Source of the DNA: Paraphysomonas bandaiensis
Taxonomy: Eukaryota; Chrysophyceae
Assembly (NCBI GenBank): GCA_965644295.1
Contig: CBFFRP010000440.1
Location: forward strand, 1-64,000
Direction: 5' to 3'
Length of the DNA stretch: 64,000 nt
A model generated the notes under the pieces. The model did no database searches. It was not told the DNA's origin and saw nothing but the letters and a program-made list of their open reading frames with translations. Position 1 is the stretch's first letter, and each line of letters starts with the position of its first letter. Shown here one piece after another: positions 29,892 to 42,641 of the stretch. Both the position numbers and the translations under genes were made by a program.

Positions 29892-32528
29892 TTACACGTC
29901 GTCCTCGCCCTCATCATCATCGAACAAAAATATATCGTCATTTTCTCGCACATCGTCCTGTGATGCATCTGCACCCCTACTAGGAATGCTACTGCCACTA
30001 TTCATACTCCTTAGACTGCTCAGTTTACTGCCATCCTCGGACATTACAATGCTGAAGGCAAGTGCCTCTAATTCACGAAGACCACCTCCAGTCAATAATA
30101 AAAAAGGCTCAGCTTTCCTGTGACTGTATTTTAAAACAATAAGATCACAAATATGCGGATAATTACCTCGAGGCAGAATTCGAAATTGAATTCAAAATAT
30201 ATATTGGTCCCGGATGCCCCGGTGTCTTCAAAAACGCCTTTACATCTGCATCATCCACAGCCTAAGGGCATTTAGTGCACTGTTACACACTCTGTAGCAA
30301 TTACCTGACGCACTGAAGTTTTGGTTTGCATTTGTCCCCAATCAGACTCGTCCGATAAAATATGACGGCGCCTCTGCTTCCACAATATACTTTGAAGCAC
30401 CTTGGTGTACTTGTTTCCGCCACTTCTCTGCCACGACTGTGCTCTGTTGTAGTTACGCTTTCCTGTCATATTAATTACCGACAGCTAGCAGAAAATATTG
30501 CATGTTGTGCTCACCAGGTGATCGAGTGTCCACCAGGTTCTCAATATGCCGCTGCTGATTCATTAGCGTTTTATACACTTGCTGCTTTTGTGACATCAGC
30601 GCTGATAGATTGTTGTACACCTGACAAGTAGCCAAATTATAAAACTACCATTGTTGGCAGAATCCAAACCTCATCCAGTTTTTGAACAGTCACCCCGAAG
30701 AATTTCGTTTTTTTCATTTTGCTGACTGCACTACGTTCACTCAGACTGATCTCATTGTTGCGAGTAATACGCGTTTTCACCAACAGCTTTTGAAGAGACA
30801 GCCACAATATCTGCATCAGCGGTCAGCGAAATCGTAAACCCAATGCAGAGCTCACCAGAATTCTGGCATTCTGACATTCCAAGAAACTCCTCACCCACCG
30901 CTGAATCTTAACGACACGAGCTCGATAGCGATACACTTTTTGTGTCCTGTCGCTTACCCCACCGATATCAACCAAAAACCTCTGTACCAGACAAATCACT
31001 ACCAGCGACACAACTCTGCTCACTCAGAATTCTCACCTGAATCATGTCTATCGCAGTTGACCTCTCTCCAACCTTACGTCGCCTCCAGTATACCATCACC
31101 GCAACTCGGATCTTTGCAAGGGATTCGGGGTTCCTCCGCATCTTCGATATAACACGGTGACTCTTCCAGAAACTGGGCATTCCACACCAATCATTACATA
31201 GTTCACAAACAACGAGAATAGACTCACAGTTCTATTCTTCGGATCGCACCCCGTTGCACCTTACGAACAGCTTTTTTAAATCTCGCTAAGCGCTTGTTCT
31301 CGAGAGCCGCCGCCAGTTTCCTTTTGTTTCGTCAACATTATCACGGGAAATAAAATACAATTAACCTGGTTCTAAGAAGAGTGGCCAATATAACAAGCCA
31401 CATATTCTGTCTGTTTCGCAGGGATACAAGCTGAGTACGCTCAACGCTCCTACGCTTCTTATCCTCGATTAACATCGCCCGACGCTGCTCTTCTTCACAT
31501 ATGAGGTCGTCGCGTTTTCTAAGAATACTGTCTCTCTCCACTAACGATGACCTGACAACAACGATGAAATTAGTGCGTGAAGAAGAGATGATATACCTGG
31601 ACTCCCTTCTTGAAGCCACCGTGCGAACATCACTAAGGCGCAGATTCTTCGGGGGGCCCGGGCTGTGAGGTCTATTCCCTGGTTGAGGAATTTCCAACGG
31701 CACTAGCCCACCACCTCTCCTAGGGTTTTCATTAACCTCTTTTCTATGCTGCGCTTCACCCCCTGGGCAAGTGTCTCCGCTGTCTGAGAAAGGAGCCTTC
31801 TCTGACAAGCAGGCGGAGTTTTCCATAGACCGTGCCTGCCGAATACGTCGAGCCTTTACTCTGTTAGAACAATCCTGCATCTTGCAGCTCTCGGTTGACA
31901 TTATCTCCGATATTATGCTGGCAGAAATAGGTCTCAGATTGGCAGCGTTCTTTTTGGCTGTGGCCTCTTCCTCGTGTCGCCGCTCCTATGTTACTTTATT
32001 AACACAGCCTATATCATTACCCTCACTACACCATACCGGAGAGGTCTTTACTCTATGATGGTATGCACTTTGGGCTTCCTTATATATGTCTTCAACATTG
32101 TGCAGTACAATCGGTGCTTCATTTTTATATGATAAGGAGGGGCTACATATGCAACGCAGAGTTAAAACCAGACTACGAATATAGACAGAGTCGTACACTT
32201 TATTCGGTGGCTTCTTCAAAGTCTTCGGGGAGCTTTTATCGGGTGTGGTGGGGCGACCAACCTTCCGAATCAACCGAAGAGCTGTTGCCTGATAAAGCAG
32301 TTAGGCACTCGTCTGATATGTAATGCTCCTCACAATATTCGCCTCTCGCTGTCTGCTCATGGCATCCCCCAGAGTCAGTTCACTGGCAGCATCAGATGCA
32401 TTCCCTATAGAGGCTTTTCTACTGCCGTTAGATGATCCATATGCACTGGAAGCTGCTACTGCAGTGCTTCTCTTTCGTGATGATGTGCCGATCTGACTGA
32501 TGATTATCTCTGGTGTATTAGTGTCCAT
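29892..32528 (-). CDS. IQ-motif coiled-coil protein, 12 exons
   Basis: Model complement(join(29892..30117,30167..30261,30305..30462,30515..30620,30670..30810,30856..30981,31037..31172,31228..31320,31366..31551,31597..31985,32037..32288,32334..32528)), 700 residues, stop TAA; every junction is GT-AG and in frame. The N-terminus is Ser-rich (ISQIGTSSRKRSTAVAASS). The middle is strongly basic with IQ-like segments that could bind calmodulin or light chains (RVVKIQRWVRSFLECQNAR; FKKAVRKVQRGAIRR; VYWRRRK) and long helical stretches. A C-terminal block (DDADVKAFLKTPGHPGPIYIL, LLLTGGGLRELEALAFSIV) looks like a conserved domain I cannot name. An acidic tail (FLFDDDEGEDDV) ends it. Exon 2 contains a stretch with optional splice signals. 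Function unknown; a cytoskeletal or basal-body role is only a guess. Confidence 0.8.
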
Positions 32529-33115
32529 ATCAGTGGATTCAGAGTGTGACTAATATCTCATCTCAGATGGTGGCAGTGCGGCAGTGTAGTTAAGTTTATG
32601 TTATGTATGGTAAGTATGTATGTGTATGTGTGTATAGTGTACAGCCTATTGATAATATAGCGCTGAAGTTGCTCTATCCCTACGATCCAATCGAGGTCAG
32701 GCTATATGTGTATATGTAGGATGTAAGGGGGAGAAGTGAAGTGAAGTGTGGTGTTGTATTCGATGCATCCTTCTGCTTGAATGCATTATTGTTCTGCGGT
32801 TTCGAAGCACTTCATTCGCTAACCATTGGCGGTATAGCTACCGTCATACCGCATACAGAGTATACGTTCGTACGAATGCAATATACATACACAGTACCTA
32901 CGTACATGTGGCGGTACATCTCATCTACAGCAGTACATCTCATCTACAGCAGTACATCTCATGTACAGCAGCAGTATACAGCACCGGGAGATGTACCGGT
33001 GTACTCTCCGCGCATCATAACACACACAGTTACATCATATAGTACTTAAGTAATTCCCATGTATGCATGATACAGAGCCATACATCTCCTTCAATTTTCA
33101 TCTCGTTGATCTCTA
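32529..33115. promoter_or_regulatory. Divergent promoter region of the IQ and ankyrin-SAM genes
   Basis: 587 bp between divergent start codons. It contains a 19-bp direct repeat in three copies (32912-32968, unit around GTACATCTCATCTACAG) and a reverse-complement match GAGATGTACC at 32988-32997. GTAC words are dense. No ORF. Regulatory function is inferred. Confidence 0.5.
32912..32968. repeat. 19-bp tandem repeat, three copies
   Basis: Unit YRGTACATCTCATCTACAG; the third copy has TGT for TCT. It lies in the intergenic region between divergent genes. Confidence 0.85.
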
Positions 33116-34226
33116 ATGGCATTAAAGGGAAACAAAGGGTCAAATGATATCGCCAAAACCCTCATGACATATTCGAAGAAGACGAATTATCCAGACGTGG
33201 CTCTTCCTAATGTACGCGTCTATCTACTTGTTCATATTGGAGTAGTTATTGTTTATACGCAGGAGAACTGGACCCCCCTTCAGTTCGCATGTGCTATAGG
33301 TTAGATTAACGTGCTATTCTCATTATAACAACAGTGAGTTATATACTTACATACATACATACATACAGGGGACTTGTCGTGTGCACAGTATCTGATAGAA
33401 TCAAAAAAAGTTGACTTCTGCAAGTACAGTGAGGTCTGTATGTTTTGAACTCTTGCTATACCTGACACTTTGATAGAGTAAAGCTGTCCCAATGATGAGC
33501 CCTATCCATATCTGTGCACTTCACGGACATGTCGATATATTGCTTCTACTTGCTAATTCCGCTACTGTAGATGTTCAAGATCAGGTACATCCTTGCCATT
33601 GTAGTGTTGTATTTTTGTCATATTATTGTGCCACAGTGGGGATTTACTCCTTTACACTATGCGGTGTATGGCAGGGCGATATCGGCCGTCAAGTGTCTCT
33701 TAGAATTTGGGGCAGATGCCACCATATGCAGCAAGGTAAATCTACAAGTGATACCCTCATATTGTTCATCTTACGATATCTCATGTACGAGTGCAGTCCG
33801 GAAGCTCTCCCTTACAAATAGCGCAGGAGCTCCGCTTCCATGACATAGCAGATGTTCTTGCATCCAGAGTTAATATAGCGGAAGGTATTCGTGCAGATGT
33901 GATTCTTTTTATTCTAATCGCGGAAATTAGACCCCTCAGCACCACAATTTAGAGAGTGGTTACGTTGCCTTGGTGCAGGATCATACACTTCTAGTTTCTT
34001 CGGTGCTGGATACGACCTTGCTTTCATTGCAAAGCATGGACTCAGCGATGAAGATCTCGACTGTGTGGGCATTCCATCTACTCAAATGGGTTTGCGGAGG
34101 AAGCTGAAAGCCCTCCACAAAATCGATCGTTTCGCGCCAGCAGCTGATGGTGCAGATGAAAGTGTGGCTGACAGTGAGGAAGAGGAGTCAAGTGGTGGTG
34201 AATCTGATGGAAGCGAAGAGAGTTAG
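33116..34226 (+). CDS. Ankyrin-repeat protein with SAM domain
   Basis: Model join(33116..33211,33263..33299,33369..33433,33477..33584,33637..33735,33797..33884,33931..34226), 262 residues, stop TAG, all junctions GT-AG and in frame. Residues ~30-170 hold four ankyrin repeats (NWTPLQFACAIGDLSCAQYLI; SPIHICALHGHVDILLLLA; GFTPLHYAVYGRAISAVKCLL; SPLQIAQELRFHDIADVL). Residues ~175-240 are a SAM domain (QFREWLRCLGAGSYTSSF...GLSDEDLDCVGI...GLRRKLKALHKI). The tail is acidic (SEEEESSGGESDG). Exon borders fall between repeats. Intron 2 contains a short TACA run before its acceptor. Such proteins usually act as scaffolds; the partner is unknown. Confidence 0.9.
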
Positions 34227-34816
34227 TTGTAGGTTTTGTTCGTGTATATTTGCAATTTATTTTAGCTTGACTTTGTAGTATGTTATAATAAGCGTGTAGT
34301 TACGTAGTATTTAAAAGCTGTATTTTTTCTACAAAACTGCATATGCATAGAAGTTATTTCACAACAATAGTACGGCTGTATTTTAAGTAAATAGTATTGT
34401 GATACTCCGTGAAAATTCCTGCCACGAGCGTCATGCTTTAATAAAATCTACATAGATGGCGTGGTACTACAAATATGATTTCTTAGAGGTGAAAAATAAC
34501 ACTCTGGACACTATGATCTTCAGTATAAAAAGCAAGGAAGGTGGTCCATATTTTCAGCTTTCAGTATGTCAATTTCTAGTCATGGCACTTCGCCGTACAT
34601 GTGTATACATGCTCCACTAAGAACACTTTTTTTCAATTGCAAAAATGTAGTCATTAATTTCTACGAAAGGCGCTAATGTTGCAGCTCTATGTTGAACGAA
34701 GCCAAATATTAAACCAATTATTACAGGCAACCTTGACACTCTAAACACCACATCGTAGTTTTTTTGGGTATATAAATGGTCCTAACATCTAATTCAAATA
34801 TCCAAACTAATTAAAA
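34227..34816. other. Convergent 3' intergenic region
   Basis: 590 bp between the 3' ends of the ankyrin-SAM and WDR18 genes. AT-rich, no ORF, no repeat recognised. Confidence 0.5.
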
Positions 34817-37128
34817 TCAAGTTTTCTTGTTGCGTTTGGCCTTAGGAGGGGCTGCAGCAGACTTAATAACTTCCGGTTCACCGCTGGATTTCTTTACAGC
34901 GGGAGTAGGGTCCTCTTTTTTAGTCTGCAACACCTCATGGTACCTTTCTCTCTTCTTTCCCTTCGCTTTCTTTGGTTTGGACTCAGTTTCTAACTTCTGG
35001 TTCAACTGATCATTTAAGTCGCTAGCTTTCTGTTTCCAATACGCCAACTCATTATCAGGATCAGCAGAAACAGAAAAGTCGGCATCTCCATCGTCTCTCG
35101 ACTCCCCAGTTACAGCCACCGACTTGTCCCAGTTGTCATAGAACTCATCACCGAATGTGTCTTGTCGTTTAATCATGGGCGGCCTCATGAAAGTGCCAGT
35201 CTCACTATCTGGTGGAGGTGCTTGGGGATACGAGTCAATAGCACTTGGCAGTTTTATCACGTCATCATCTAGCGCGGATTTTCCTACCAACTGTGCACTG
35301 GCGAGCGGGGCAACTTCCATATAGCTCTCATTGATCCGGTTGCTAGAGGAAAGATTCTCACTATCCTTCCCCAAAGCCACCCGAGATGAACCTATGATTC
35401 GACGACCAGGCAATAAACTAGAGGAGGGTTGCTGCTGCTTGCTACCACCGCCTAATTCCACAGCTTGATGATACTTCTTAAGGTGGCCAATTGGACACAG
35501 ATGAGGTCTATGAGTGCCTGTACTCCCTGCCCCACTGTCGATAACATCTGGTTTAGGCAGCACCTGGTTAAGAAATATATTACAATGCACCATACCGCAT
35601 CTGAAAAGCACGTACCATTATATTAGTCAGAGCAATCTTCGAAAATGGAGCCAGAATGCGCACACACTGCCTGGTAATCACATTCCAGACACGAACATCC
35701 CCATCCATGGAGGCACTTGCCAACGTAACATTATCCTGGGAGTGCGCGATACTCGTAACAGCCTTGTCATGACCAACTAAAACGTCAATTTCAGGATCTG
35801 ATATGGATCCGTCGTGCTGCGCTTTTGCATGAGCGGAGGCGAGTGATAGAGCCGCAAGAGACAAAGAAGATATATATATCTTTCCGCTGTTGGATCCACT
35901 GAACGCATAATCATACGTGGGATTGGAAACACAGCACGTAAGGGGTTCTGGATGGCTTACGCGTAAAACCTCTCTCTGAGGAAAGAGGTCGTACACGACT
36001 AGTGAGCGATCTAACGATACGGTCATCACTCGGGTAGAGGCACAGGGTCCTCCAGAACTCTGCAGCTCAAGTCCCGTAATTGGAAGAGAGTGTGGGGACC
36101 ATGAGCGGAAGTGGGGAGCATTCTTATTGGCCGATCGCTCTGCCATCAACTTCGCCCCGGTGCTGCCGCTAAGGATATTCACAATGTCCCAGCAACGAGC
36201 CATTCCATCCTCAGAAGTAGACACACAGAAATTTCCACATGGAGTGAATCTAAGGCAAGACACAGCCTTAAAATGGGCTTGCCATGATAACACCATATTT
36301 CCCGTGGAGAGTTCCCAGCAGAATATGCGTCCCGCTTTCGTCCCACCAAGTAGATAGAAGCCATTCGAGTCAACAGCCACAGCCGTGGTTATTTCTTGTA
36401 TGTGACATTGCATTAGCGCCTATGCGACCGTTAACACAAGTCACACAAATGCACACGTACGGTGCTATATCACCACACCCTCTCACCTGAGGCTTGCCCC
36501 ACTGCCAAACATTTATCTGAGGCTTCTTCGACTGTGCCGCGATAATATAGTCTCCACATTTGGCGCCCATACCACTGAAAGAAGACATCCCCCCCACTGT
36601 GGTAACACCTGTACATATATACGGTGAATATCTCTAAGTATACTCATAGAAACATCACTAACACACCACTCCTACATAACAGACAGTAGCGCGATATACA
36701 TATATATATATACTTATCAACCACCAAACATAATACATGACTCACCCACACTATACTCATAATCTACTCACATACCACTGCATATAAGCAAAACCCCTAC
36801 ACTACTCACACACCAGCTATAGCTATCTATAGGAGACAATACCTTCCGGGGAGCACATACAATTCTTCAGCACATTCGAGAAGGGACTACCGGTCGATAG
36901 ATCGAAAAACCCTATCCCTCCTATGAAACAGTCAAGATACACGTAACTTTATTAATGACAAGAAGCACACAGAGATAGTAACCCACCAGTGTCCTTATTC
37001 GATGTTATGAGAAGGATCTCGTCATCCATTTGATTCACTATAAGATAAAAGAAAAGTCTGTCTGTTGATTCAGTGTGTTCTATTTAGTTACCAACAGATC
37101 TGTTCTCGTGTATTGTTGATAGGGTCAT
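34817..37128 (-). CDS. WDR18: WDR18/IPI3-type WD40 protein (Rix1/PELP1 complex)
   Basis: Model complement(join(34817..35563,35616..36419,36487..36596,36843..36920,36987..37037,37092..37128)), 608 residues, stop TGA, all junctions GT-AG and in frame. Ipi3/WDR18 works with Rix1 and Ipi1 in 60S pre-ribosome and ITS2 maturation. Visible motifs: ITSNKDTGGIGFFDLSTG, YIIAAQSKKPQINVWQWGKPQ, FYLLGGTKAGRIFCWELSTG, HFKAVSCLRFTPCGNF, ARCWDIVNIL, ITGLELQSSGGPCASTRVMT with SLDRSLVVYDL, TCCVSNPTYDYAFSGS, and HDKAVTSIAHSQDNVTLASAS followed by DGDVRVWNV. The spacing and the RVMTVSLDRS block are characteristic of the Ipi3 subfamily. The C-terminal exon is charged, has a predicted coiled coil (DNELAYWKQKASDLNDQL) and a Lys-rich end, and is longer than in human WDR18 (432 residues). 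The tiny 37-nt first exon was chosen because it opens with ATG and keeps frame. Confidence 0.9.
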
Positions 37129-39802
37129 GCTGTTAATTCAAGGTGTCTCCTCACTGTTCCAGTCCTGTCGGAGCTGCTAATTCCCTGCCCAATCCGACAT
37201 ACTCCAAACAACAAGAACCACTCAACCAAAATATGATACAGGAAACAGGAATCCGTGTTTTTGATAAAGAAATGCCGATATTTGTTAACAAAATAGCCGA
37301 AAAATCCACTATATGATCCCTCAGTACTGCATCTTTACATGAGTTCAAGTATCAGCTTAGCTTAGCTGCACCACACTGCTGTGCTATCTGCCCTGATAAG
37401 AGCATGTTCCAAAAGAGGCGTGACGCTACTCTTTGCTCTAGTATGATTACGCTAGCTAGAAGCTGGAAGGTGACGACCACACTATACAATCACCACACAC
37501 AGAGAGGCTGAAGGGAGGTGCACACATCAGTGATAAGGTGGCCATCTACCCACACAGACGTTCCCTTCTTGCACATATTAAGTCTCCTGTTAGTTTAGAA
37601 GCATGCGACACACGAACAGTAGAGTGCGATCAGTTTGTATGGATCTGGTAAGTTAAGAGCCGAATGACGAGAGTTGGGTAAACTACTTTGAAGTGAAACA
37701 CTGAAGACGATAAATGAGTAACTTAGCCAGTGAGTAAGTTGATGATACCGTCAAAGGACATCAACGAGGACCGTATGAAAAGCATGGTGAGCAACACGAA
37801 AGAAGTGACAAGAGTTGAAGTCTTATGTTTGCCAGTAATCATGACTTTGACAGATAAAGCATTCATGTAAGCACTGTGAAACCAGTGGATATCTTAAGAC
37901 ATAACATGATTGAAAAAGTCATGGTATCAAGAGTCACCAAACCTTACAGATCTACAAAAAACTAATCGAATAGTCATCAGGTTCGTGAACAACCTCGTTC
38001 TGTTACTAAATCACATGGAATGGAATCAAAAAGGGTCCTTATGAATTGCAGGTCTCCATCTTTAAAACAAGCTGTGAAGGTTAAAGTAGATATAAATTCT
38101 CTAGACACAGCAACACTCTCCAGACAGCAAGGCACCCCACGCACTGCACACAATTCAAACATCCTACGTCTATTTTGAGTCACATCTATCGCAAGACGCC
38201 CCTCCATCGTCTGGACACAACAACGGCCAGAATGTAGTACTGCTAAGTACCAGAAAGCCCCTAACTATATACCATGGCGGGAGCTGTACAAATAAGGCGC
38301 ACACATACTGAAGTTAAAGTACATTAACTTACCAAGATAAGATTGCACACGTACAACCATAATGGGCTAAGAAAACTCTTTGTTTCGTGCTTAGCTCGAA
38401 CTACAGTAATCATAATCTACCCACTGCAATACAATAAGAAATTGATTTTATATTGGTCATAATTGCATATTGCTATCGTGTAAGCATCTTCATGACCTGA
38501 ATACTGAATATGGTCTTACATCATGCACATCCACCTGTCGGTGACTGGGTTTCTGGCAGTCAAGAACTTTGAGTGGTATATGCCTCTGAGTGATTCTTTT
38601 GTCTATAGCTGTGAATTGTGAATACCCTGTGGATTGAATATTCAGCAAGCGGTTCTAAGCTGCTAATATGCTGACACAAAGCACTACATACTACATTCAT
38701 AATGGTGTATCCATCTAAAATAATATTGAAAAGAGTTTGACAGTCGTTAACACATGCTTTTCATAATTTGTTAGATCATCTATTATTTACACCAAGAGAG
38801 TTACCGCAAATGCTTATAATATAGTAGCTATATCGGTTTTCAATCATTGACTTTTTTCATGAGCATAGATAGCACTTTAGGAATTTAAAGCAGAAATTTA
38901 TCAGCTGACTATACATTATGCGGCTCACGTTAGTTTCCCAGAGAAATAACTCCGGTACTTATCCTCAGAACACACCACGAAAAGGTGCAAGTCCGACTTT
39001 GTTGAGGGATTCTTTTTACGTTTTTATAAACTATCCACTGACTGCTATCATGATCATCAACGTTTCTCATTCAGAAGTATATAATTTTACTTAATACGTC
39101 CAGCATTATTCGCTGCTTGTATAGCAGTATTTTAAATCTCTACAACATTAGTATGTTAAGAAAATGAACTTGGATTTTGGATAGATGTTAGAATGTTTGT
39201 GCTGCAGAGCCAAATTTGGTTTGTTTTCATCAATGTAACACATGTTAAACTTCACATCACGAGACATCAATACAGCTAAGATCAAACTCGAGAAGTCAAT
39301 GGTGATTATATTCGAAGTCAAGTGGACGGTAGAATATTGATGATATAGGATAAACGATAAACAACGATATATATGAGAAACTGATATGTCTTATGTCTGA
39401 TATGTTATATTTCACGTGTGATATATCATGCTATGCAGAAGCAAAGATATATAACTAGATCTAACAAAATCAATAACAATGTGAAAACATAATAAATTCT
39501 ACGAAGGTAACAATATAAGGACGCAGTAAATAATTTATAAGGTATATGCTATCTACAGAGGATTCGAACATACATGTAACATGAATTGCTATTCCAACAC
39601 AGTTTAACGAAAGTCGAAATTCAACAATACTACTAAATCAATATTTAACAATAGCCTTACAAATAATGGAAATGATTATGGAAACCCCTGAACAGTCTAC
39701 TTATATATATAACAGGTCATATCCATAATTACGGCTCTATTTCCATTTTTACAAAACACCGGTGCTGGTTTCTACGGAATATATCACCTTACTATGTTGT
39801 CA
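37129..39802. other. Long intergenic stretch, no gene seen
   Basis: 2.7 kb upstream of WDR18 and downstream of the CXC gene. The open frames at 37151-37348 and 37977-38207 have no recognisable protein or exon ends. It contains one repeat scrap at 38905-39010; the rest is AT-rich. Confidence 0.45.
38905..39010 (-). repeat. 5' fragment of the LINE-tailed SINE-like element
   Basis: Minus strand: CCCTCAACAAAGTCGGACTTGC...GGAGTTATTTCTCTGGG...AACGTGAGCCGCAT, matching the 5' end of the copies at 28740-29250(-) and 45321-45790(+). Nothing of the middle or tail remains. Confidence 0.75.
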
Positions 39803-42257
39803 TTAAGACTCGTGTGAATCCTTTCCACCACTACAAATATCCTCACTATCAGCAATAGGTCTCACTAAGTGTATTTGTGACACATTAGATAGCTGCTTGT
39901 TTCCAGATAAAAGTTTCCCATCATTTTGTGAGTTCGAAGTATTTGTATAGCGCGATATCCCTGCAACATTAGGGTCAGAGCAAACCATAGACAATAAGTA
40001 AATGTAATACCAGGAATCATTTGCTCAGCGAGTTCAGAAGGTCGACAATCTACTAGAATGTATCAAATAACACTGAATATATTTTTAACAGGAATTATAC
40101 CTGGTGCGGATAGATGATGCTGGGGTATTGAATTGTTGCTACCTTCCCCTGTCGGTTTCAAATCTGAATATGAAATCTGCCCACGCAAAAATGCAGTAAC
40201 AATTGCAAGTGCTGCATCTTCAGCTTGGGCTTTGTTGTATATAGGCCTACAATAACATCAGCGGTGCAACAAACACACCCAGAAGTGTTTTACCTATCAT
40301 CGGCATCGTCTGATTGCGAGGGCAACGGAAAATTGGAAGACAGCACAGATGTCGACGCACCAGAACTTTTATTCATACTTCCTGATGTGCTCGTTCTGGT
40401 TTCCGCAGTCACAGGCCACTGCCCACTTGAGAAGAGTGCCGAATTCGTCCTTCCGCCTGCACTCTCATTGGCCTTTGTTTGGTTCTGAAAAATCGCATTA
40501 TCCGGTGTATTTTTGCAGTCTACGCATCGGCAGCGATCAAAACATGGAACCCCAGCCTGTAAAGTTGTTCACAAAACTACGCTCCAGAAAAATACTACAT
40601 ACCTGGAAACACTCGCAGTATTTTTTCAGGCATGCCGACTTTTTGCAATGACAACCTGACTGATGTTGTCCCAACACACGAGTACCACTAACAGCAGCAG
40701 GGCCATCTTTTTTCAAATTTTCATTATAGCGAGATATCCGCGGCCTGTGGCAATGTTATACATACATCACAAAGTGTAGAGTGGGGCCTACTTGAAGGCT
40801 TCAGGGTTTCTATCAATGATCGCATTTTTCGCTGCTATTCTCTCTGCCTCACACGACTCCTACGGTCATAGATAAGGTGGTAGTATTAGCACAATGTATC
40901 ACGTACTCGATTAGCACAGTCTTTACAATGGCATCCCTGACAATATTGCTGTGCCCTGAAACAGTCACAATACCTACACACGAGGAAGTGGTACAGGCGT
41001 TAGCACAGAGCCAGTACAGTATGGCATGACGTACAGCTTCAGGCAGCGACTCTTCTTGCAATTACATGTGACACTTTTTACATCAGGAGATATAGATGGC
41101 TGACTCACACCAGTTTGCACAGCCTACGAGCGACTGTCAGAGACACGGGAATGGTACTGAGATGACAATCACACCTGCGGGCTGCTCATCACTTGATCGC
41201 CAACGCTAAGTGACTTGGCCTGTGTGGAAGCAGTCACGCGAGAGATAGGAAGAGAGACTGAAGGGCTGTCGTTTTTTTGACTCTTTCGTCCAGCTACCAA
41301 TGACATTGTGCCACTCTCATCATTTACTGCTGCCTTTGATATTTCTTGGTGCTCCTGCTGCGCAGGAGCGACGGGGTCCACACGTGGCGACAAAATACTG
41401 TTTTCAGTTTTCTTTTTTCCTTCGATTCGTCCACCTGTCCTGGCACATTTAGAGGCTTTCTTCCGTCGGTCGCAATTGCGTAAAGCTGCAGCTAAAACTT
41501 CTACATCTGTCTCGCAAAAGAATCGTGTATAAGCAACATTGATGAAAAAAAACTTCCTATACCTGGAGAAGGTGGTACATTTCTCCCACTTTCACCCAAA
41601 GAACCATCTTCCTCCCCTTCAGATGACACCCTACTATTGCTTTCCCGCACACGGCGACGTTTCTTTGTGGTTTTTTCATCAGACTCGCTTCCTGCTGGTG
41701 AGGTGTTAAACAAGTTCATGCTCTTCGAAGCGGAGCTCATTCCAGTTGCTCTCTTCTGCTGGCTATCTACTCGATTCATGCCAATCATGCGCTCTAAAAA
41801 GTGCCTGTCGCCGGGAGAGTGTATAGAAGAGCTTTCATATATACCTGTATGTGCTGAATCGAACATAACCTCATCCATACTGTTGATCTTCTTCGATTTG
41901 CCTGATGGAGAAGGCCTCGGTGTGCCATCTGCACAACCAAACAAATCACACCCTGAACTAGTTGGTTGTTGATAAGTGGACCACTCCCTGTACATATAAT
42001 TACAAACTAATCAGTTGAGTGTGCAGTGAGTACCGTGAATACGGTGTCTGAGGAGTCTGCAGGTGGGAGAATGGGGTGAATATGCCATCAAAGTTATACA
42101 TATCCGAATTAGGAGTGTTAAGAGAAGGCATGGAAACATGCTCTGGAGTACGCTGTGCTTCATCTATTCGTGATGATTTACTATCACGGAGTGGGGTTCG
42201 AACAGCCACTGAGTCATCTGAATCTCGAGAAAACTCCTTTGAGTCACTCGATGACAT
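39803..42257 (-). CDS. CXC (CRC)-domain DNA-binding protein, LIN54/tesmin/TSO1 family
   Basis: Model complement(join(39803..39960,40011..40052,40101..40246,40294..40556,40603..40744,40792..40859,40907..40973,41035..41123,41175..41506,41563..41987,42034..42257)), 651 residues, stop TAA, all junctions GT-AG and in frame. Two cysteine-rich CXC motifs are complete: CNCKKSRCLKLYCDCFRAQQ with CQGCHCKDCAN, and CHCKKSACLKKYCECFQAG with CFDRCRCVDCKN. The conserved spacer RNPEAFKPRISRYNENLKK lies between them. This family binds CHR-type promoter elements (TTYGAA) and in animals and plants is part of the DREAM/MuvB cell-cycle regulators. N-terminal ~380 and C-terminal ~170 residues are Ser-rich and probably disordered. 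Introns split both CXC motifs at conserved Cys neighbourhoods. Confidence 0.92.
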
Positions 42258-42641
42258 AGATGTCTATTCAAATATATCGTAAGCTTATGGTGATTGAGTG
42301 TATGGCGATAAGCAGGTTAGTTATGTGAATTTCTTATACGTGAATTTGCTTATAGTGAAATCTTCAGAAGAAACCAGCGTGTCTGCTGCTTTTATAGTAA
42401 ACTAAACTGGCGAGGGAGAGCGTTGGTGTGTGTGTAGTGTGTGCTGGTGTTGTATAGTATACCTACAGTAGTACTGTATACCATAACTGTATATGAGTAC
42501 TATCGTACATATCGCTAAATTAAAATACTGTACAGAATACCGGAATACATAGCAGTACCACGAAGGAGCTGAGCGAGGCAGGATGTTGCTTGCTTGCATA
42601 TCTAGCTGGACTCCGAGTAGCTATCACACCATTAACAGACC
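42258..42641. promoter_or_regulatory. Upstream region of the CXC gene
   Basis: Holds several GTAC/TATAC words (ATAGTATACCTACAGTAGTACTGTATACC around 42455-42483, split over two palindromes). No ORF of substance. Promoter function is inferred from position. Confidence 0.4.

Noticed and set aside
32912-32968. CRISPR-like array
   Set aside because: Three directly adjacent 19-bp units without spacers, in a eukaryotic intergenic region; a simple tandem duplication.
37151-38207. Open frames upstream of WDR18
   Set aside because: Short, with no domain, no exon signals and no repeated similarity elsewhere.
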